Positions 1 to 13,617 of a stretch of DNA of 64,000 nucleotides are shown here, one piece after another (position 1 is the stretch's first letter; each line of letters begins with the position of its first letter). The DNA is from an uncultured Pelagibacteraceae bacterium (GTDB taxonomy: Bacteria > Pseudomonadota > Alphaproteobacteria > Pelagibacterales > Pelagibacteraceae): contig CACDRY010000001.1 of the NCBI GenBank assembly GCA_902555275.1, positions 62,001 to 126,000 of the forward strand, given 5' to 3'. A program made the position numbers and the translations under genes. A model generated the notes under the pieces. The model did not search any database, was not told the origin of the DNA, and saw only the letters and a program-made list of their open reading frames with translations.

Positions 1-1
1 T

Positions 2-160
2 CATAATTCTTCAACGCAGTACGCTGATGGAGGTGAATTTGGTTTTGGAGGAGAAGTTGGAATTTCAACAAATAAACTTCCACCAAGAGGACCTGTTGGA
101 CTAAACCAGCTAGTTAGTTACAAATATGAAATATATGGATCTGGACAAACAAGGAAATAA
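2..160 (+). CDS. proA: Glutamate-5-semialdehyde dehydrogenase, C-terminal fragment (5' truncated by window edge)
   Basis: Frame 2 reads [52 protein letters not shown], a typical ProA C-terminus; not in the ORF track because it has no start. Confidence 0.9.
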   Translation, partial: HNSSTQYADGGEFGFGGEVGISTNKLPPRGPVGLNQLVSYKYEIYGSGQTRK

Positions 161-671
161 AAAAAAAATTGGAATTCTTGGAGGTACCTTCGATCCAGCA
201 CATAAGGGACATTTAAGCATCTCTAAAGAGGCAAAAAAAAGATTCGATATTGATAAGATTATTTGGGCAGTAACCAAAAAAAATCCATTTAAAGACAAAA
301 GTAGTTTAAGCTTAGATAAAAGAATAAATTTTGCAAAAAAAATTGCTCAAAAAAGTTCATTTATTAAGGTAAAATATTTTGAAGATAAAATTAAATCAAA
401 TAGAACAGTTGACCTTATAAAATATATAAAAAAAAATAATAAAAATTCTGATATTTATTTCATAATGGGAGCAGATAGTTTGATAAATTTTCATAAATGG
501 AAGAACTCTGATTTAATTTCATCTATTTGTAACATTCTGGTATTTGATAGAGATAGATATAAGGCTAAATCATTAAGTTCTAGAAGCTTTAAAAAGTATA
601 GTAAGAAAAGCTTAAAATTTATTAAATTTAATAAGGTCAATATTTCATCTTCTAAATTAAGAAAAATTTGA
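126..671 (+). CDS. nadD: Nicotinate-nucleotide adenylyltransferase; start may be 135; overlaps the proA end
   Basis: [15 protein letters not shown] nucleotidyltransferase motif, [10 protein letters not shown]-terminus; proA-nadD-rsfS synteny. Confidence 0.9.
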   Translation: MKYMDLDKQGNKKKIGILGGTFDPAHKGHLSISKEAKKRFDIDKIIWAVTKKNPFKDKSSLSLDKRINFAKKIAQKSSFIKVKYFEDKIKSNRTVDLIKYIKKNNKNSDIYFIMGADSLINFHKWKNSDLISSICNILVFDRDRYKAKSLSSRSFKKYSKKSLKFIKFNKVNISSSKLRKI

Positions 672-688
672 TACTCTTTTAATAATTA

Positions 689-1039
689 ATGGACAAAATC
701 TCTACTCTTCACAAAGATGTGGTAAATCTCTTAGATGCAAATAAAGCCCTAGATATTGTTTCAATCGATTTAGATGGAAAATCATCAATAGCGGATCAAA
801 TGATAATCGCTAGTGGAACGTCTTCAAGACATATCCAAGCTTTATCAGAGCAAGTGTATGAATATTTGAAAAAAAATGGTGTAAGTAATTGTAAAATTGA
901 GGGAAGAGAAAGCAATGATTGGAAACTTGTAGATGGAATAGATCTCATTATTCATATTTTCAATCCTGAAAAAAGAAAATTTTATGAGCTAGAAAAAATA
1001 TGGTCTGAATTAATTCCTAAAGAAAAAGTAATTATATGA
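689..1039 (+). CDS. rsfS: Ribosomal silencing factor RsfS
   Basis: RsfS/Iojap motifs (DQMIIASGTSSRHIQAL, EGRESNDWKLVDGIDLIIHIF). Confidence 0.92.
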   Translation: MDKISTLHKDVVNLLDANKALDIVSIDLDGKSSIADQMIIASGTSSRHIQALSEQVYEYLKKNGVSNCKIEGRESNDWKLVDGIDLIIHIFNPEKRKFYELEKIWSELIPKEKVII

Positions 1040-2181
1040 TGAGAAAATTTAAAACATATTTTTTATCATTATTTATTTTTTTTTTCGTAACTAGTAGTAT
1101 TAGCGCGTCAGAAGAGAATGATATTTATAAAAAAATAGATGTTTTTTCAGAAGTTTTAGATAAAATTAATAAAGAATTTGTTGATGATGTGAACCAAAGT
1201 GATGCTATGGATGCTGCAATCAATGGTGTTCTTCAATCCTTAGATCCATATTCTGCTTATATGTCACCAGAATCTTATCAAAGTATGCAAACAGAAACGA
1301 GTGGAGAATTTGGAGGACTGGGAATTGAAGTTAGTATGGAAGCTGGGGTAATAAAGGTAATAACGCCTATGGATGATTCACCTGCGGCTGAAGCAGGAGT
1401 TAAAGCTGGTGATTATATTGTAAGAATTAATGATATTCAGGTTCAAGGTAAATCTTTAAGTGAAGCAGTTGATATCATGAGGGGTCCTGTTGGATCGGAT
1501 ATTGAAATAACAGTTAGAAGAAGAGGTGAACGAAAGGCATTAGTTTTTAATATTACTAGAGAAAAAATTAAAGTTTCATCAGTAAAATCTGAGATATTAG
1601 ATAATCAAACTGGTTATTTAAGACTTACCTCTTTTAATGAAAACAGTAGTGGTCAAATTAGAGATAAAATTAAAGAGTTTAAAAATAATGAAAATATTAA
1701 AAATTATATTTTAGATTTGAGAAATAATCCTGGTGGACTACTTTCTCAAGCAATTAAAATTACAGATTTTTTTATAGATAGTGGAGAAATTGTTTCAACG
1801 AAAAGTAAAAGAAAATATGAAAGTAGGAAATTCTTTGCAAGAAAAGGTGATATAATAAATGGCAATACAATTGTTGTCTTAATAAATTATGGTTCAGCAT
1901 CTGCATCTGAAATTGTAGCAGGGGCGCTAAAGGATCACAAAAGAGCAATAATAATTGGAGAAAATAGCTATGGTAAAGGATCTGTACAATCAATCATACC
2001 TCTCAAAAATAAAGGTGCAATAAGATTGACTGTATCTAAATATTATCTTCCATCAGGTAAATCTATATCAGAAATAGGTGTCTCGCCTGATATTGAGGTA
2101 GCTGAAGGATCTGATGACTTTAGGTTTAATACTGATACAGACAATCAACTTCAATTCGCTCTAGATCTTTTAAACGGCTAA
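1036..2181 (+). CDS. ctpA: S41 family C-terminal processing peptidase
   Basis: Signal peptide, PDZ domain (GGLGIEVSM), S41 catalytic region (GSASASEIVAGALKDHKRAIIIGENSYGKGSVQ). Confidence 0.92.
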   Translation: MMRKFKTYFLSLFIFFFVTSSISASEENDIYKKIDVFSEVLDKINKEFVDDVNQSDAMDAAINGVLQSLDPYSAYMSPESYQSMQTETSGEFGGLGIEVSMEAGVIKVITPMDDSPAAEAGVKAGDYIVRINDIQVQGKSLSEAVDIMRGPVGSDIEITVRRRGERKALVFNITREKIKVSSVKSEILDNQTGYLRLTSFNENSSGQIRDKIKEFKNNENIKNYILDLRNNPGGLLSQAIKITDFFIDSGEIVSTKSKRKYESRKFFARKGDIINGNTIVVLINYGSASASEIVAGALKDHKRAIIIGENSYGKGSVQSIIPLKNKGAIRLTVSKYYLPSGKSISEIGVSPDIEVAEGSDDFRFNTDTDNQLQFALDLLNG

Positions 2182-2182
2182 A

Positions 2183-2662
2183 ATGAAAGAGAAATATAAA
2201 AATTTACCACTTAGAAGTGGTGTTGGGATAGTTGTTTTAAATAAAGAAAACAAAATTTTTGTGGCAAAAAGAATAGATAATAAAAAAAACTTTTGGCAAA
2301 TGCCACAAGGTGGAGTTGATGAGGGTGAAGATTTTTATGAAGCTGCAATTAGAGAATTAAAAGAAGAAACTAGTATTAAATCAGTAAGTTTAATTAAAAA
2401 AATTGATGGCATACTTACCTACCATTTACCGAATGAATTATTAGGAATTATTTGGAAAGGTAAATTTAAAGGTCAAAAACAACAATGGTATATAATGAGA
2501 TTTAATGGTGATGAAAAAGAAATTAATATTAATACAAAACATCCAGAATTTCTTGAATGGAAATGGGTAGATCCAGATGAAATTACTGAACTTGTGGTAG
2601 AATTTAAACTACATGTATACGAAAAAATTCAAGAAGAAGTAAAAAAAATTTTAATTAATTGA
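2183..2662 (+). CDS. rppH: RNA pyrophosphohydrolase (Nudix)
   Basis: Nudix box GGVDEGEDFYEAAIRELKEETSI; RppH-type flanking sequence. Confidence 0.9.
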   Translation: MKEKYKNLPLRSGVGIVVLNKENKIFVAKRIDNKKNFWQMPQGGVDEGEDFYEAAIRELKEETSIKSVSLIKKIDGILTYHLPNELLGIIWKGKFKGQKQQWYIMRFNGDEKEININTKHPEFLEWKWVDPDEITELVVEFKLHVYEKIQEEVKKILIN

Positions 2663-3042
2663 TTTTAATACTTCAAGTTTTTGATCAAGCAAATATTTTT
2701 CCTGATCATTTATTTCAGACTTATTAAGTTCTTCCTCAGCAGATTTCTGAATTTCTGAAATTTTTTCTTTATTAATGTCTTTTAAATTTAAAATAAGACT
2801 TGTAAGTATAGAAAGATTATTATCTTTAAATTCAATTATTCCATCATTCACATAAAAACTTTCCTCGCCAGACTTTGAAAATATTTTAATTATTCCTGGT
2901 TTTAAAAAAGAAATAATAGAAATATGGTCTTTTAAAATCCCTATCTCACCTTCAAATGCAGGAACAACTACCTCGGTGACATCATTTTTTGATAAAAATG
3001 ATTTTTCAGGGTTTACTATTTCCACAGAATATTCTTCGCTCA

Positions 3043-3043
<1 letters not shown>
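2651..3043 (-). CDS. atpC: ATP synthase F1 epsilon subunit
   Basis: Epsilon N-terminal domain (VEIVNPEKSFLSKNDVTEVVVPAFEGEIGILKDH); follows atpD. Confidence 0.92.
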
Positions 3044-5338
<2,295 letters not shown>

Positions 5339-5344
5339 AATTTT

Positions 5345-6880
5345 TTATGAGTTAAAATCTTGCTTAAGTTGTAAAATAATTTCATTCAATTCTTTCTCTT
5401 TATCATCTTCGAGTTTCCCTGAAGTTGTGATTGACTCAATGATATCTGGCTTTTCAGCTTTACATTTTTCAATAATTTTATTCTCAAAACTTGAAATATC
5501 CTTTTGTTCAATATCATCAAGATGTCCTCTAACTCCACAAAATACAGAAATGACTTGTTCTGCAACTGTCATGGGAGAATATTGGTTTTGCTTTAATAAT
5601 TCAGTTAATTTTGAACCTCGATTAAGTAATTTTTGAGTAGATGCATCAAGGTCTGAACCAAACTGTGCAAATGCAGCCATTTCTCGATATTGAGCCAATT
5701 CTAATTTCATCGACCCTGAAACTTTTTTCATAGCCTTTGTCTGAGCAGAGGATCCTACTCTTGATACAGACAAACCAACGTTAATTGCTGGTCTTATACC
5801 TTGGTTAAAAAGTTCAGTTTCAAGGAAAATTTGTCCATCGGTAATTGAGATCACATTTGTTGGTATAAATGCAGAAACGTCACCTCCTTGTGTCTCAATG
5901 ATTGGAAGAGCTGTCAAGGAACCGCCTCCATGTTCATCACCTAATTTTGCTGCTCTTTCAAGTAATCTACTATGTAAATAAAATACATCACCAGGATACG
6001 CCTCTCTTCCAGGGGGTCTTCTTAACAATAGAGACATTTGTCTATAAGCGACCGCTTGTTTTGATAAATCATCATATATTATTAAAGCATGCATTCCATT
6101 ATCTCTAAAATATTCACCCATTGTACATCCAGTATATGGAGCTAAAAACTGAAGTGGCGCTGCATCTGATGCTGTTGCTGCAACTATTGTTGTGTATTCC
6201 ATTGCACCAGCTTCTTCTAATGTTTTTTCAATCTGTCTAACTGTAGATCTTTTTTGACCTACGGCTACATAAATACAATATAATTTTTTCTTCTCATCAC
6301 CTGACTCGTTAATTTTTTTCTGGTTTATAATAGCGTCAATAGCTACTGCTGTTTTACCAGTTTGTCTATCTCCAATAATTAATTCTCTTTGTCCTCTTCC
6401 AATTGGAACCAAACTATCAATTGATTTGAGACCAGTCTGCATTGGTTCACTAACAGATTTACGTGGAATTATGCCTGGAGCTTTGACTTCAACCCTGCTT
6501 CTTTTTAAGCTTTTATCTAATGCACCTTTTCCATCAATTGGATTTCCTAAACCATCAACTACTCTACCAAGTAATTCTTTTCCAACTGGTGTATCAACAA
6601 TCGCACCAGTTCTTTTTACGGTATCACCTTCCTTGACCGCTTTATCATCACCAAAAATTACAACACCTACATTTTCACTTTCGAGATTCAACGCCATTCC
6701 TTTCGAACCATCAGAAAATTCTACCATTTCTCCGGCTTGAACATTATCTAATCCATAAATTCTTGCTATACCATCTCCTACTGATAAAACTTGACCAACC
6801 TCAGTAACCTCAGCTTTATCTCCAAATTTTTTAATTTGCTCTTTTAATATTTTCGTAACTTCTGAAGGATTTATTTCCAT
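5345..6880 (-). CDS. atpA: ATP synthase F1 alpha subunit
   Basis: GDRQTGKT Walker A; full-length 511 aa. Confidence 0.98.
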   Translation of the reverse strand: MEINPSEVTKILKEQIKKFGDKAEVTEVGQVLSVGDGIARIYGLDNVQAGEMVEFSDGSKGMALNLESENVGVVIFGDDKAVKEGDTVKRTGAIVDTPVGKELLGRVVDGLGNPIDGKGALDKSLKRSRVEVKAPGIIPRKSVSEPMQTGLKSIDSLVPIGRGQRELIIGDRQTGKTAVAIDAIINQKKINESGDEKKKLYCIYVAVGQKRSTVRQIEKTLEEAGAMEYTTIVAATASDAAPLQFLAPYTGCTMGEYFRDNGMHALIIYDDLSKQAVAYRQMSLLLRRPPGREAYPGDVFYLHSRLLERAAKLGDEHGGGSLTALPIIETQGGDVSAFIPTNVISITDGQIFLETELFNQGIRPAINVGLSVSRVGSSAQTKAMKKVSGSMKLELAQYREMAAFAQFGSDLDASTQKLLNRGSKLTELLKQNQYSPMTVAEQVISVFCGVRGHLDDIEQKDISSFENKIIEKCKAEKPDIIESITTSGKLEDDKEKELNEIILQLKQDFNS

Positions 6881-7438
6881 TTAAGCCTCTATCATTGTAT
6901 TTTCGATTTGTTGTAATTTATTTTTAATAGAGGTATCTACCATAATACTACCAACTTGAATTACCAAACCTCCAATTAAACTTTTATCATATTTATAGTC
7001 TAATTTTATTTTTGCATTAAAATTTTGAGATAATTCGTCTTTTATTTTACTTACTTGTTCTCCTGATAATTCTTTAGAGGAGATTAGTTCAGCTTTTACT
7101 TCTCCTCTTTTTTTTGAGCAAGTATCTACAAAATCTTGAAGAATTGTTTTGACATAAAAAAATCTTCTTTTAGATATTAGAAAACCTAAAAATTTTGATA
7201 ATAAAGAATTTAATTTATAATTATCAACAATCTTATTAATTACATCCTGAAGTTCATTTACTGAGTTAGTTGGATCTTTAATTAATGAGCTAAAATCCTT
7301 GCTCTCATCTATTAATTTTAATAAAGATATTGATTGTTCTTCTACTTCATCTACTGAATTATTTTCTTTAGCTAATTCATATAGTGCTAAAGAATATCTA
7401 CCTGCTGTAGTGACTGAAAAACTGTTATTTTTGCTCAA
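6881..7438 (-). CDS. atpH: ATP synthase F1 delta subunit
   Basis: OSCP/delta-like sequence; position at the head of atpHAGDC. Confidence 0.92.
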   Translation of the reverse strand: MSKNNSFSVTTAGRYSLALYELAKENNSVDEVEEQSISLLKLIDESKDFSSLIKDPTNSVNELQDVINKIVDNYKLNSLLSKFLGFLISKRRFFYVKTILQDFVDTCSKKRGEVKAELISSKELSGEQVSKIKDELSQNFNAKIKLDYKYDKSLIGGLVIQVGSIMVDTSIKNKLQQIENTMIEA

Positions 7439-7535
7439 TTTTGACTCTTTGTTTTAGAAGATTTTCTGGATTAAGTAGCATATGAGTAAGATGTCTTCAA
7501 GCATCAGATTAACAATTTAATATCTATTTTGTCTC

Positions 7536-9491
7536 TTAATTAAAGGTTATTGGATCAACATCAACCGTCAGTTTTATTTCATTGGATAATTTGTGCTTAT
7601 TTAATATTTCAGCCAACTTATTTTGTATTTTCGACCCTTTTTTTGACCTTATTAAAAGCCTTTGTCGATATTTTCCTTTAACTCTATAAATAGGTGCATT
7701 CACAGGTCCTAAAACTTTATCATCTAGAGAATTAAGGAGCACTTGTTTTAAAATTTGAGACTCTTCTTCTAATTTATTTTCTTTAGAGGCAGTGAGTATT
7801 AATGAAATAAATCTTTCAAATGGTGGAAGATTATTTTTTTCTCTTAACTTCAATTCATTATCTAAAAAAATAAATGGGTCATGGTGAGTAATTTGATTTA
7901 TTATATTTTGATTAATACTAAGAGTTTGAAAATATACTTTAGCAGGTTTACCTGTTCTTCCTGCTCTTCCAGATAATTGGTGGTAAAGTTGGAGATTTTT
8001 TTCAGCTGTTCTAAGATCGTGTCCATTAGATGTTAAATCAATATCTAGAACAACTATGCAATTTAAATTTGGAAAATGAAAACCTTTTGAAATTAATTGT
8101 GTCCCAATTAAAATATCAACTTCTCCATTTACTATACTTTCAAGTTGATCTTTTGAAGATTTTTTGTTCATGGTATCGCTTGAAAAAATAGATATTTTTT
8201 TGTCAGGAAATAATATCTTTACTTCCTCCGCGACCCTTTCAACACCCGGGCCACTAAAAACAAAATCACAAGTATTTCCTTTACTACAACTTCTATTTAA
8301 TTTACTTTTGTAACCACAATAGTGGCAAAGTAAAATATTTTTTCCTTTATGATATACTAAATTTATAGAACAGTTTGGGCAGGAGTATACTTTTACACAA
8401 TTTTTGCATAGTGCGTAAGGTGCAAAACCTCTTCTATTCATAAAAAATAAAACTTGATCATTTTTATTTAAATGATCTTTAACTTTTTTCAAAGTTTCGT
8501 TAGCAATCCATGATTTTTTATTTAATCTACTATTCTTTAAATCAATTATTTCGAATGATGGGAGATTTGCATCTTTATATCTTTTAATTAATCTTGAGAT
8601 AGAATATTTTTTTTTTTTAACATTAGCATATGTTTCTATTGAAGGAACTGCAGTTACAAGGTTAATAGGAATATTTTCAAAGTTAGCTCTAGCTATTGCC
8701 ATATCCCTTGCATTATAAATAATACCTTCATCTTGCTTAAATGATTGATCATGTTCTTCATCGATTACTATTAATCCTATTTTTTTAAATGGCAAAAAAA
8801 GAGACGATCTTGCTCCTATAACCACCTTTATTAATCCTGATGCTACACCACTCCAAATAATTTTTTTTCTTTTTGGTGTTATTCTCGAATGCCAAATTGC
8901 AGCTTTAAAACCAAAAAATTCCTCAAATTTTTTCTCAAATTCTGAAGTAAGTCCTATTTCTGGTAGTAAAATTATTGCCTGATAGCCTTTTTTTAAAATT
9001 TCCTCTATTTGCTTGAAATATACAATTGTTTTACCAGATCCAGTTGTTCCTTGAAGCAAGTGTACTCTAAATTCTCCATTTTTTTTTAACATTTCTCTAA
9101 AAACTTTATTTTGATCATCAGAAAGTTCAAAATTCTGCCTAGTTTTTTTATTATTAAATATTAGATATTCTTTATCATTAAATTTGGTTATTGCATCGCC
9201 ACCAAGTAAATGAAGTTTTAAACACATTCCAATCGGTACCAAATTATAATTTGAGAACCAATTCAAAAAATTTATTGTTTCAATTTTCAAAGGATTTATT
9301 TCGATAACAGATTTAATTTTTTTAAGTTTAAATTTTTTTTGAATTTTCTTTTCAAATAAGTTCCAAACAACACCTGTTACATCCCTTTTTCCAAATGGTA
9401 CCTTTACATAGGTTCCTGGACTTAATTTTTTATCGAATTCGTATGTAAAAGGATGATTGAAAATATTTGGTAATAAAACTGGAATTTGCAT
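7536..9491 (-). CDS. priA: Primosomal protein N' (replication restart helicase)
   Basis: GTTGSGKT, DEEHD helicase motifs and paired CxxC zinc-binding motifs (CKNCVKVYSCPNCSINLVYHKGKNILLCHYCGYK). Confidence 0.95.
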   Translation of the reverse strand: MQIPVLLPNIFNHPFTYEFDKKLSPGTYVKVPFGKRDVTGVVWNLFEKKIQKKFKLKKIKSVIEINPLKIETINFLNWFSNYNLVPIGMCLKLHLLGGDAITKFNDKEYLIFNNKKTRQNFELSDDQNKVFREMLKKNGEFRVHLLQGTTGSGKTIVYFKQIEEILKKGYQAIILLPEIGLTSEFEKKFEEFFGFKAAIWHSRITPKRKKIIWSGVASGLIKVVIGARSSLFLPFKKIGLIVIDEEHDQSFKQDEGIIYNARDMAIARANFENIPINLVTAVPSIETYANVKKKKYSISRLIKRYKDANLPSFEIIDLKNSRLNKKSWIANETLKKVKDHLNKNDQVLFFMNRRGFAPYALCKNCVKVYSCPNCSINLVYHKGKNILLCHYCGYKSKLNRSCSKGNTCDFVFSGPGVERVAEEVKILFPDKKISIFSSDTMNKKSSKDQLESIVNGEVDILIGTQLISKGFHFPNLNCIVVLDIDLTSNGHDLRTAEKNLQLYHQLSGRAGRTGKPAKVYFQTLSINQNIINQITHHDPFIFLDNELKLREKNNLPPFERFISLILTASKENKLEEESQILKQVLLNSLDDKVLGPVNAPIYRVKGKYRQRLLIRSKKGSKIQNKLAEILNKHKLSNEIKLTVDVDPITFN

Positions 9492-10343
9492 TTATTTCAA
9501 CCAAGGATATTTATCTTGGTAATCCTTAAATAGATTATAATATTTCGAATACTTATCAGTATTATAACTAGTAATCTTATTTCTAATTTGAATATTGCTT
9601 GACGTTCTAATATCTAGATCATCTCTCTTATAAAATTCAAGAACATTAGTATCCCATCTTAAACCACAAAAATTAAATATTTCTTTAGAAATTTTTTCTT
9701 TATTTTGTGTAAGGTTTTCAAGAGATACATCATGTATAATATTTGGATATTTTTTTTTAAAATATTTGATTATTTTTCTATAGTTATCAATATAAGTTAT
9801 TATGTTTTGTATACTATGTGTCCAAGATAAGTCAGGTAGTAATGATTGATAAATTCCTATAATGGAGTCCTTGAGATTTCTATGGCAATGTAAAAATTTG
9901 GCTTTCGGGAATATACTCAGTATAAAATCAATGTTAAAGAAATTCTCTAAAGATTTATCTACAAAATAATTTACGTCTTTTTCAATCAAAGAAAATTGAG
10001 AATATTTCTTATTCACAAAATTTTTAAACTCATTGACTTTAAAATTAAATATTTCTTGCTTTTCATCATTTAATAATATTTTAGAGGAAAGTTGATTTAT
10101 TACACCCATATTAATGAAAGCAGATTCTCCAAATGATGGAATGTTGTTTTCTGAAGAAGTTATAATTGCTTCAACTAGTGTTGATCCCGATCTTGGTAAG
10201 CCTATAATAAATATTGGTGAAATATCCTTAAATAAATGATCTTTTTTTTCATTTTCTATAAAATTTGATTGATTGTAATGATCTAAAATTACTTTTGAAT
10301 AATACTTTTGTGATTGAAGGTTATAGTTTTTTTTTAAAGTCAA
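9492..10343 (-). CDS. Sulfotransferase domain protein (probable C-terminal half of a TPR-sulfotransferase)
   Basis: PAPS-binding motif PIFIIGLPRSGSTLVEAI; the ORF begins at TTG with no ATG start at its head. Confidence 0.8.
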   Translation of the reverse strand: MTLKKNYNLQSQKYYSKVILDHYNQSNFIENEKKDHLFKDISPIFIIGLPRSGSTLVEAIITSSENNIPSFGESAFINMGVINQLSSKILLNDEKQEIFNFKVNEFKNFVNKKYSQFSLIEKDVNYFVDKSLENFFNIDFILSIFPKAKFLHCHRNLKDSIIGIYQSLLPDLSWTHSIQNIITYIDNYRKIIKYFKKKYPNIIHDVSLENLTQNKEKISKEIFNFCGLRWDTNVLEFYKRDDLDIRTSSNIQIRNKITSYNTDKYSKYYNLFKDYQDKYPWLK

Positions 10344-10860
10344 AACAGAGGCTATGTGAATTATTTAAAAAAGCTAACTCTTTTTCAAAGTTTCTCTCTT
10401 TCTTTTCTTTTTTAGATAGTAAGAATTCGGATAAAAACTTTTCTAAAATATTTGCATTTGGATTATCGTTAATTTTTTTAATAATTTCAAAATGACTTGT
10501 TTTAAGAAAATTTGGTTTTAATGTGAAGATTCCATAATAGGCTCTAATATCTCTTATATTTATATCTAAAACTTTAAGGTAAGTTGATAATGATTTTTCT
10601 ATATCACCAGTGGACTGCTCTAAATATGCAATTTTTAAATAAGTATTTAAAGATTTGGGGTCAATTTTAATGCATTTATCGAAAAATGTTAGACTCTTTT
10701 TAATATTTTTTAATTCAAAATTAATAATTGCAAGATTATAATTAATTTCGAAGTTATTATTATTTTTATTCAAATCTAGAAAAATTTTTTCTGCATCTTT
10801 AAAATTTTTTTGTGAAAGAAATTTTTTACCTAAATCTAAACTCATACTGAAATATATCAC
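10321..10860 (-). CDS. TPR-repeat protein (probable N-terminal half of the same TPR-sulfotransferase)
   Basis: TPR pattern (AEKIFLDLNKNNNNFEINYNLAIINFELKNIKKSLTFFDKCIKIDP); runs into an A9 tract then stop, overlapping the sulfotransferase ORF. Confidence 0.75.
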   Translation of the reverse strand: MIYFSMSLDLGKKFLSQKNFKDAEKIFLDLNKNNNNFEINYNLAIINFELKNIKKSLTFFDKCIKIDPKSLNTYLKIAYLEQSTGDIEKSLSTYLKVLDINIRDIRAYYGIFTLKPNFLKTSHFEIIKKINDNPNANILEKFLSEFLLSKKEKKERNFEKELAFLNNSHSLCFDFKKKL

Positions 10861-10903
10861 TTCTATACAATTAATATAATGAAAGATATGATTTTAAATT
10901 AAT

Positions 10904-12298
10904 CTAAGAGTGTATTTGTCTTTTATCAACTGAAAGAGCTGCTTCTTTAATTGCTTCTGAGAAAGTAGGATGTGCATGGCAAGTTCTTGCTATATCCTCT
11001 GAACTTGCTCCAAATTCCATAGCAACTGACATCTCAGCAATCATTTCACCAGCATGTGGACCAATTATGTGCACACCTAAAACTCTATCTGTTGTACTTT
11101 CAGCTAGTATTTTAACAAATCCCTCTGGCTCATTTATTGCTTTAGCCCTTGAGTTTGCCGTAAACGGGAATTTGCCAACTTTAAAGTTTATTTTTTTTTC
11201 TTTTAATTCTTCCTCGGTTTTACCAACATAGGCTACCTCTGGTGAAGTATAAATAACACCTGGTATGATATCATAATTCACATGACCTGACTGTCCAGCA
11301 ATTAGCTCTGCCACAGCTATTCCTTCCTCTTCGGCTTTGTGCGCCAACATAGGTCCATCTATAACATCTCCTATTGCATAAACATTTTTTACATTGGTTT
11401 CAAAATTTTTATTAACCTTTATTTTTCCTTTTTTATCTAGATTTACTCCAATTTTTTCTAAATTTAATTTATCTGTGTAGGGTTTTCTTCCAATAGAAAT
11501 CAAAACTACGTCAGCTTCAATATTATTTTTTGAATCTTTATTAGTTGTTTCTATAATTACTCCTTTGTCATTTTTGGTAATTTTTTCAACTTTAGTATTT
11601 AATTCAAATTTAATATTCTGTTTTTTTAAAATTTTCATAAATTCATTTGAAATTTCTTTATCGAGTCCTGGTGTGATGTGATCTAAATATTCTATAACGT
11701 GAACCTCACTTCCTAATCTTGACCAAACAGAACCCATCTCCAATCCAATATACCCACCCCCAACAACAACCATTTTTTTTGGAAGCTTAGAAATGTTAAG
11801 AGCCCCTGTTGAAGAAAGAATTTTTTTTTCATCAAAATCTATTCCTGGAAGAGATAAAGGCTCTGATCCTGTGCTTATTATAGTTTTATCAGTTTTAATT
11901 TTTATTTCTGATTTATCATTTTTGACTAATATTTCATTTTGTTCATTAAAAGATCCAACCCCTTTAATATAAGTAACTTTGTTTTTTTTAAATAAAAACT
12001 CTACTCCTTTTGTAAGTGTTGCAACAGAGCTTTCTTTATTGCTCATCATTTTTTCCAGATTTAGCTTAATTTCACCAGTTTCAATACCAATATTAGAGAA
12101 ATTTTTAGCTTTATGAAAACTTTCAGACATATTTAATAGGCTTTTAGAAGGAATACATCCTATGTTAAGACAAGTGCCTCCTAGAGATCCTCTGGACTCC
12201 ACACATGCAGTTTTTAACCCTAATTGTGATAATCTAATTGCACATACATACCCTGCCGGTCCTCCCCCAATTACAGTAACATCAAATTTTTCAGCCAT
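10904..12298 (-). CDS. lpdA: Dihydrolipoyl dehydrogenase
   Basis: GGTCLNIGCIPSK redox-active disulfide motif, FAD/NAD domains. Confidence 0.96.
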   Translation of the reverse strand: MAEKFDVTVIGGGPAGYVCAIRLSQLGLKTACVESRGSLGGTCLNIGCIPSKSLLNMSESFHKAKNFSNIGIETGEIKLNLEKMMSNKESSVATLTKGVEFLFKKNKVTYIKGVGSFNEQNEILVKNDKSEIKIKTDKTIISTGSEPLSLPGIDFDEKKILSSTGALNISKLPKKMVVVGGGYIGLEMGSVWSRLGSEVHVIEYLDHITPGLDKEISNEFMKILKKQNIKFELNTKVEKITKNDKGVIIETTNKDSKNNIEADVVLISIGRKPYTDKLNLEKIGVNLDKKGKIKVNKNFETNVKNVYAIGDVIDGPMLAHKAEEEGIAVAELIAGQSGHVNYDIIPGVIYTSPEVAYVGKTEEELKEKKINFKVGKFPFTANSRAKAINEPEGFVKILAESTTDRVLGVHIIGPHAGEMIAEMSVAMEFGASSEDIARTCHAHPTFSEAIKEAALSVDKRQIHS

Positions 12299-13617
12299 TA
12301 GATATTTAAAAATAATCTTCTAGGGTCTTCTAAATTTTCTTTAACAGTTTTTAAGAACGACACGGATTCCTTTCCATCAATAATTCTATGATCATATGAC
12401 AAGGCCAAGTACATTATTGGCTTTATTTTTATCTCACCATTATGATTTACTGGTCTTTCAACAATATTATGCATGCCTAATACGCCTGATTGAGGTGGGT
12501 TTAATATTGGTGTTGAAAGCATAGAACCATAAACACCGCCATTGCTTATAGTAAAGGTACCACCCTGTAAGTCCTCAATTGTTAGACTGCCCTCGTTTGC
12601 TTTTTGAGATAATTTTTTAATTTCTTTTTCTATTTCAGCAAATGACATCTCATCTGCATTTCTTAGTACTGGAACTACTAAACCTTTTTCAGTTCCAACA
12701 GCAAAACTTATATTATAGTAATTTTTGTAAATTATATCCTGATCTTCAATTTCAGCATTGATTGCTGGAAACAATTTTAGTCCAACTACACAAGCTTTTA
12801 CAAAAAATGACATAAGACCAAGCTTAATTCCATATCTGCTTTTAAAATCTTCTTGGTTATCTTTTCTCATTGCCATAATCCCAGACATATCTACTTCATT
12901 AAAAGTAGTTAACATAGCTGCGTTTTCTTGGGCTTGTTTTAATCTTTTAGCAATCGTTTGTCTTAAACGTGTCATTTTAATTCTCTCTTCTTCACCGTAT
13001 TTAATTCTTCTCTGGTTAGGTTGTGGGTTGGCTCCCATCATACTAATTAGATCACCTTTTAAAATTCTTCCTGCTTTTCCTGTTCCCTTTACATTATCTA
13101 AATTGATATTTTTTTCTGCAACCATCTTTCTTACTGCTGGTGAAAGAACAATTGGCTGTTGTAGGGTTTCCTCTGTTTCTACTTCATCAGTTAAAAGTAA
13201 AGGCTCTTCTTTTAAGAGCTCCATTGAATTGTCTTCAGTTAATACTATTGGTTCTAACTTAGTTTGAGATTTTTTTTCTATATCTAAATTAATTATGTTA
13301 CTTTTCTGGTCTGTGTCTTCTTTCTCTTCATTCATTTTAGTTTGTACTTTAATTTCAGATATTTTTTTTATTTCTTCATTCCCTTCAGAAATTGAACCCA
13401 AAACAGCTCCGACTTCAACTGTATCTCCATCTTTAAAACTAATTTCTAATAATGTCCCACTAATTGGAGAAGGAACTTCTAAATTTACTTTATCGGTTTC
13501 CAGTTCAACTATTGCCTCATCAGCCTCAACTTTTTCACCCTCTCTTTTCAACCATTTAGAAACTGTTGCCTCTGTTATACTTTCACCTAGCGTAGGAACT
13601 AAAATTTTTTCACTCAT
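12298..13617 (-). CDS. sucB: 2-oxoglutarate dehydrogenase E2, dihydrolipoyl succinyltransferase
   Basis: Lipoyl domain ([12 protein letters not shown]), E2 catalytic [10 protein letters not shown]; adjacent to sucA. Confidence 0.96.
   Translation of the reverse strand: MSEKILVPTLGESITEATVSKWLKREGEKVEADEAIVELETDKVNLEVPSPISGTLLEISFKDGDTVEVGAVLGSISEGNEEIKKISEIKVQTKMNEEKEDTDQKSNIINLDIEKKSQTKLEPIVLTEDNSMELLKEEPLLLTDEVETEETLQQPIVLSPAVRKMVAEKNINLDNVKGTGKAGRILKGDLISMMGANPQPNQRRIKYGEEERIKMTRLRQTIAKRLKQAQENAAMLTTFNEVDMSGIMAMRKDNQEDFKSRYGIKLGLMSFFVKACVVGLKLFPAINAEIEDQDIIYKNYYNISFAVGTEKGLVVPVLRNADEMSFAEIEKEIKKLSQKANEGSLTIEDLQGGTFTISNGGVYGSMLSTPILNPPQSGVLGMHNIVERPVNHNGEIKIKPIMYLALSYDHRIIDGKESVSFLKTVKENLEDPRRLFLNI

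Noticed and set aside
2651-2662. Convergent overlap of rppH and atpC 3' ends
   Set aside because: A 12-nt convergent overlap is ordinary in streamlined genomes and needs no special explanation.
7439-7535. Weak inverted repeat GATG...CATC in the atpH-priA spacer
   Set aside because: Only 4-5 bp; indistinguishable from chance in AT-rich sequence.
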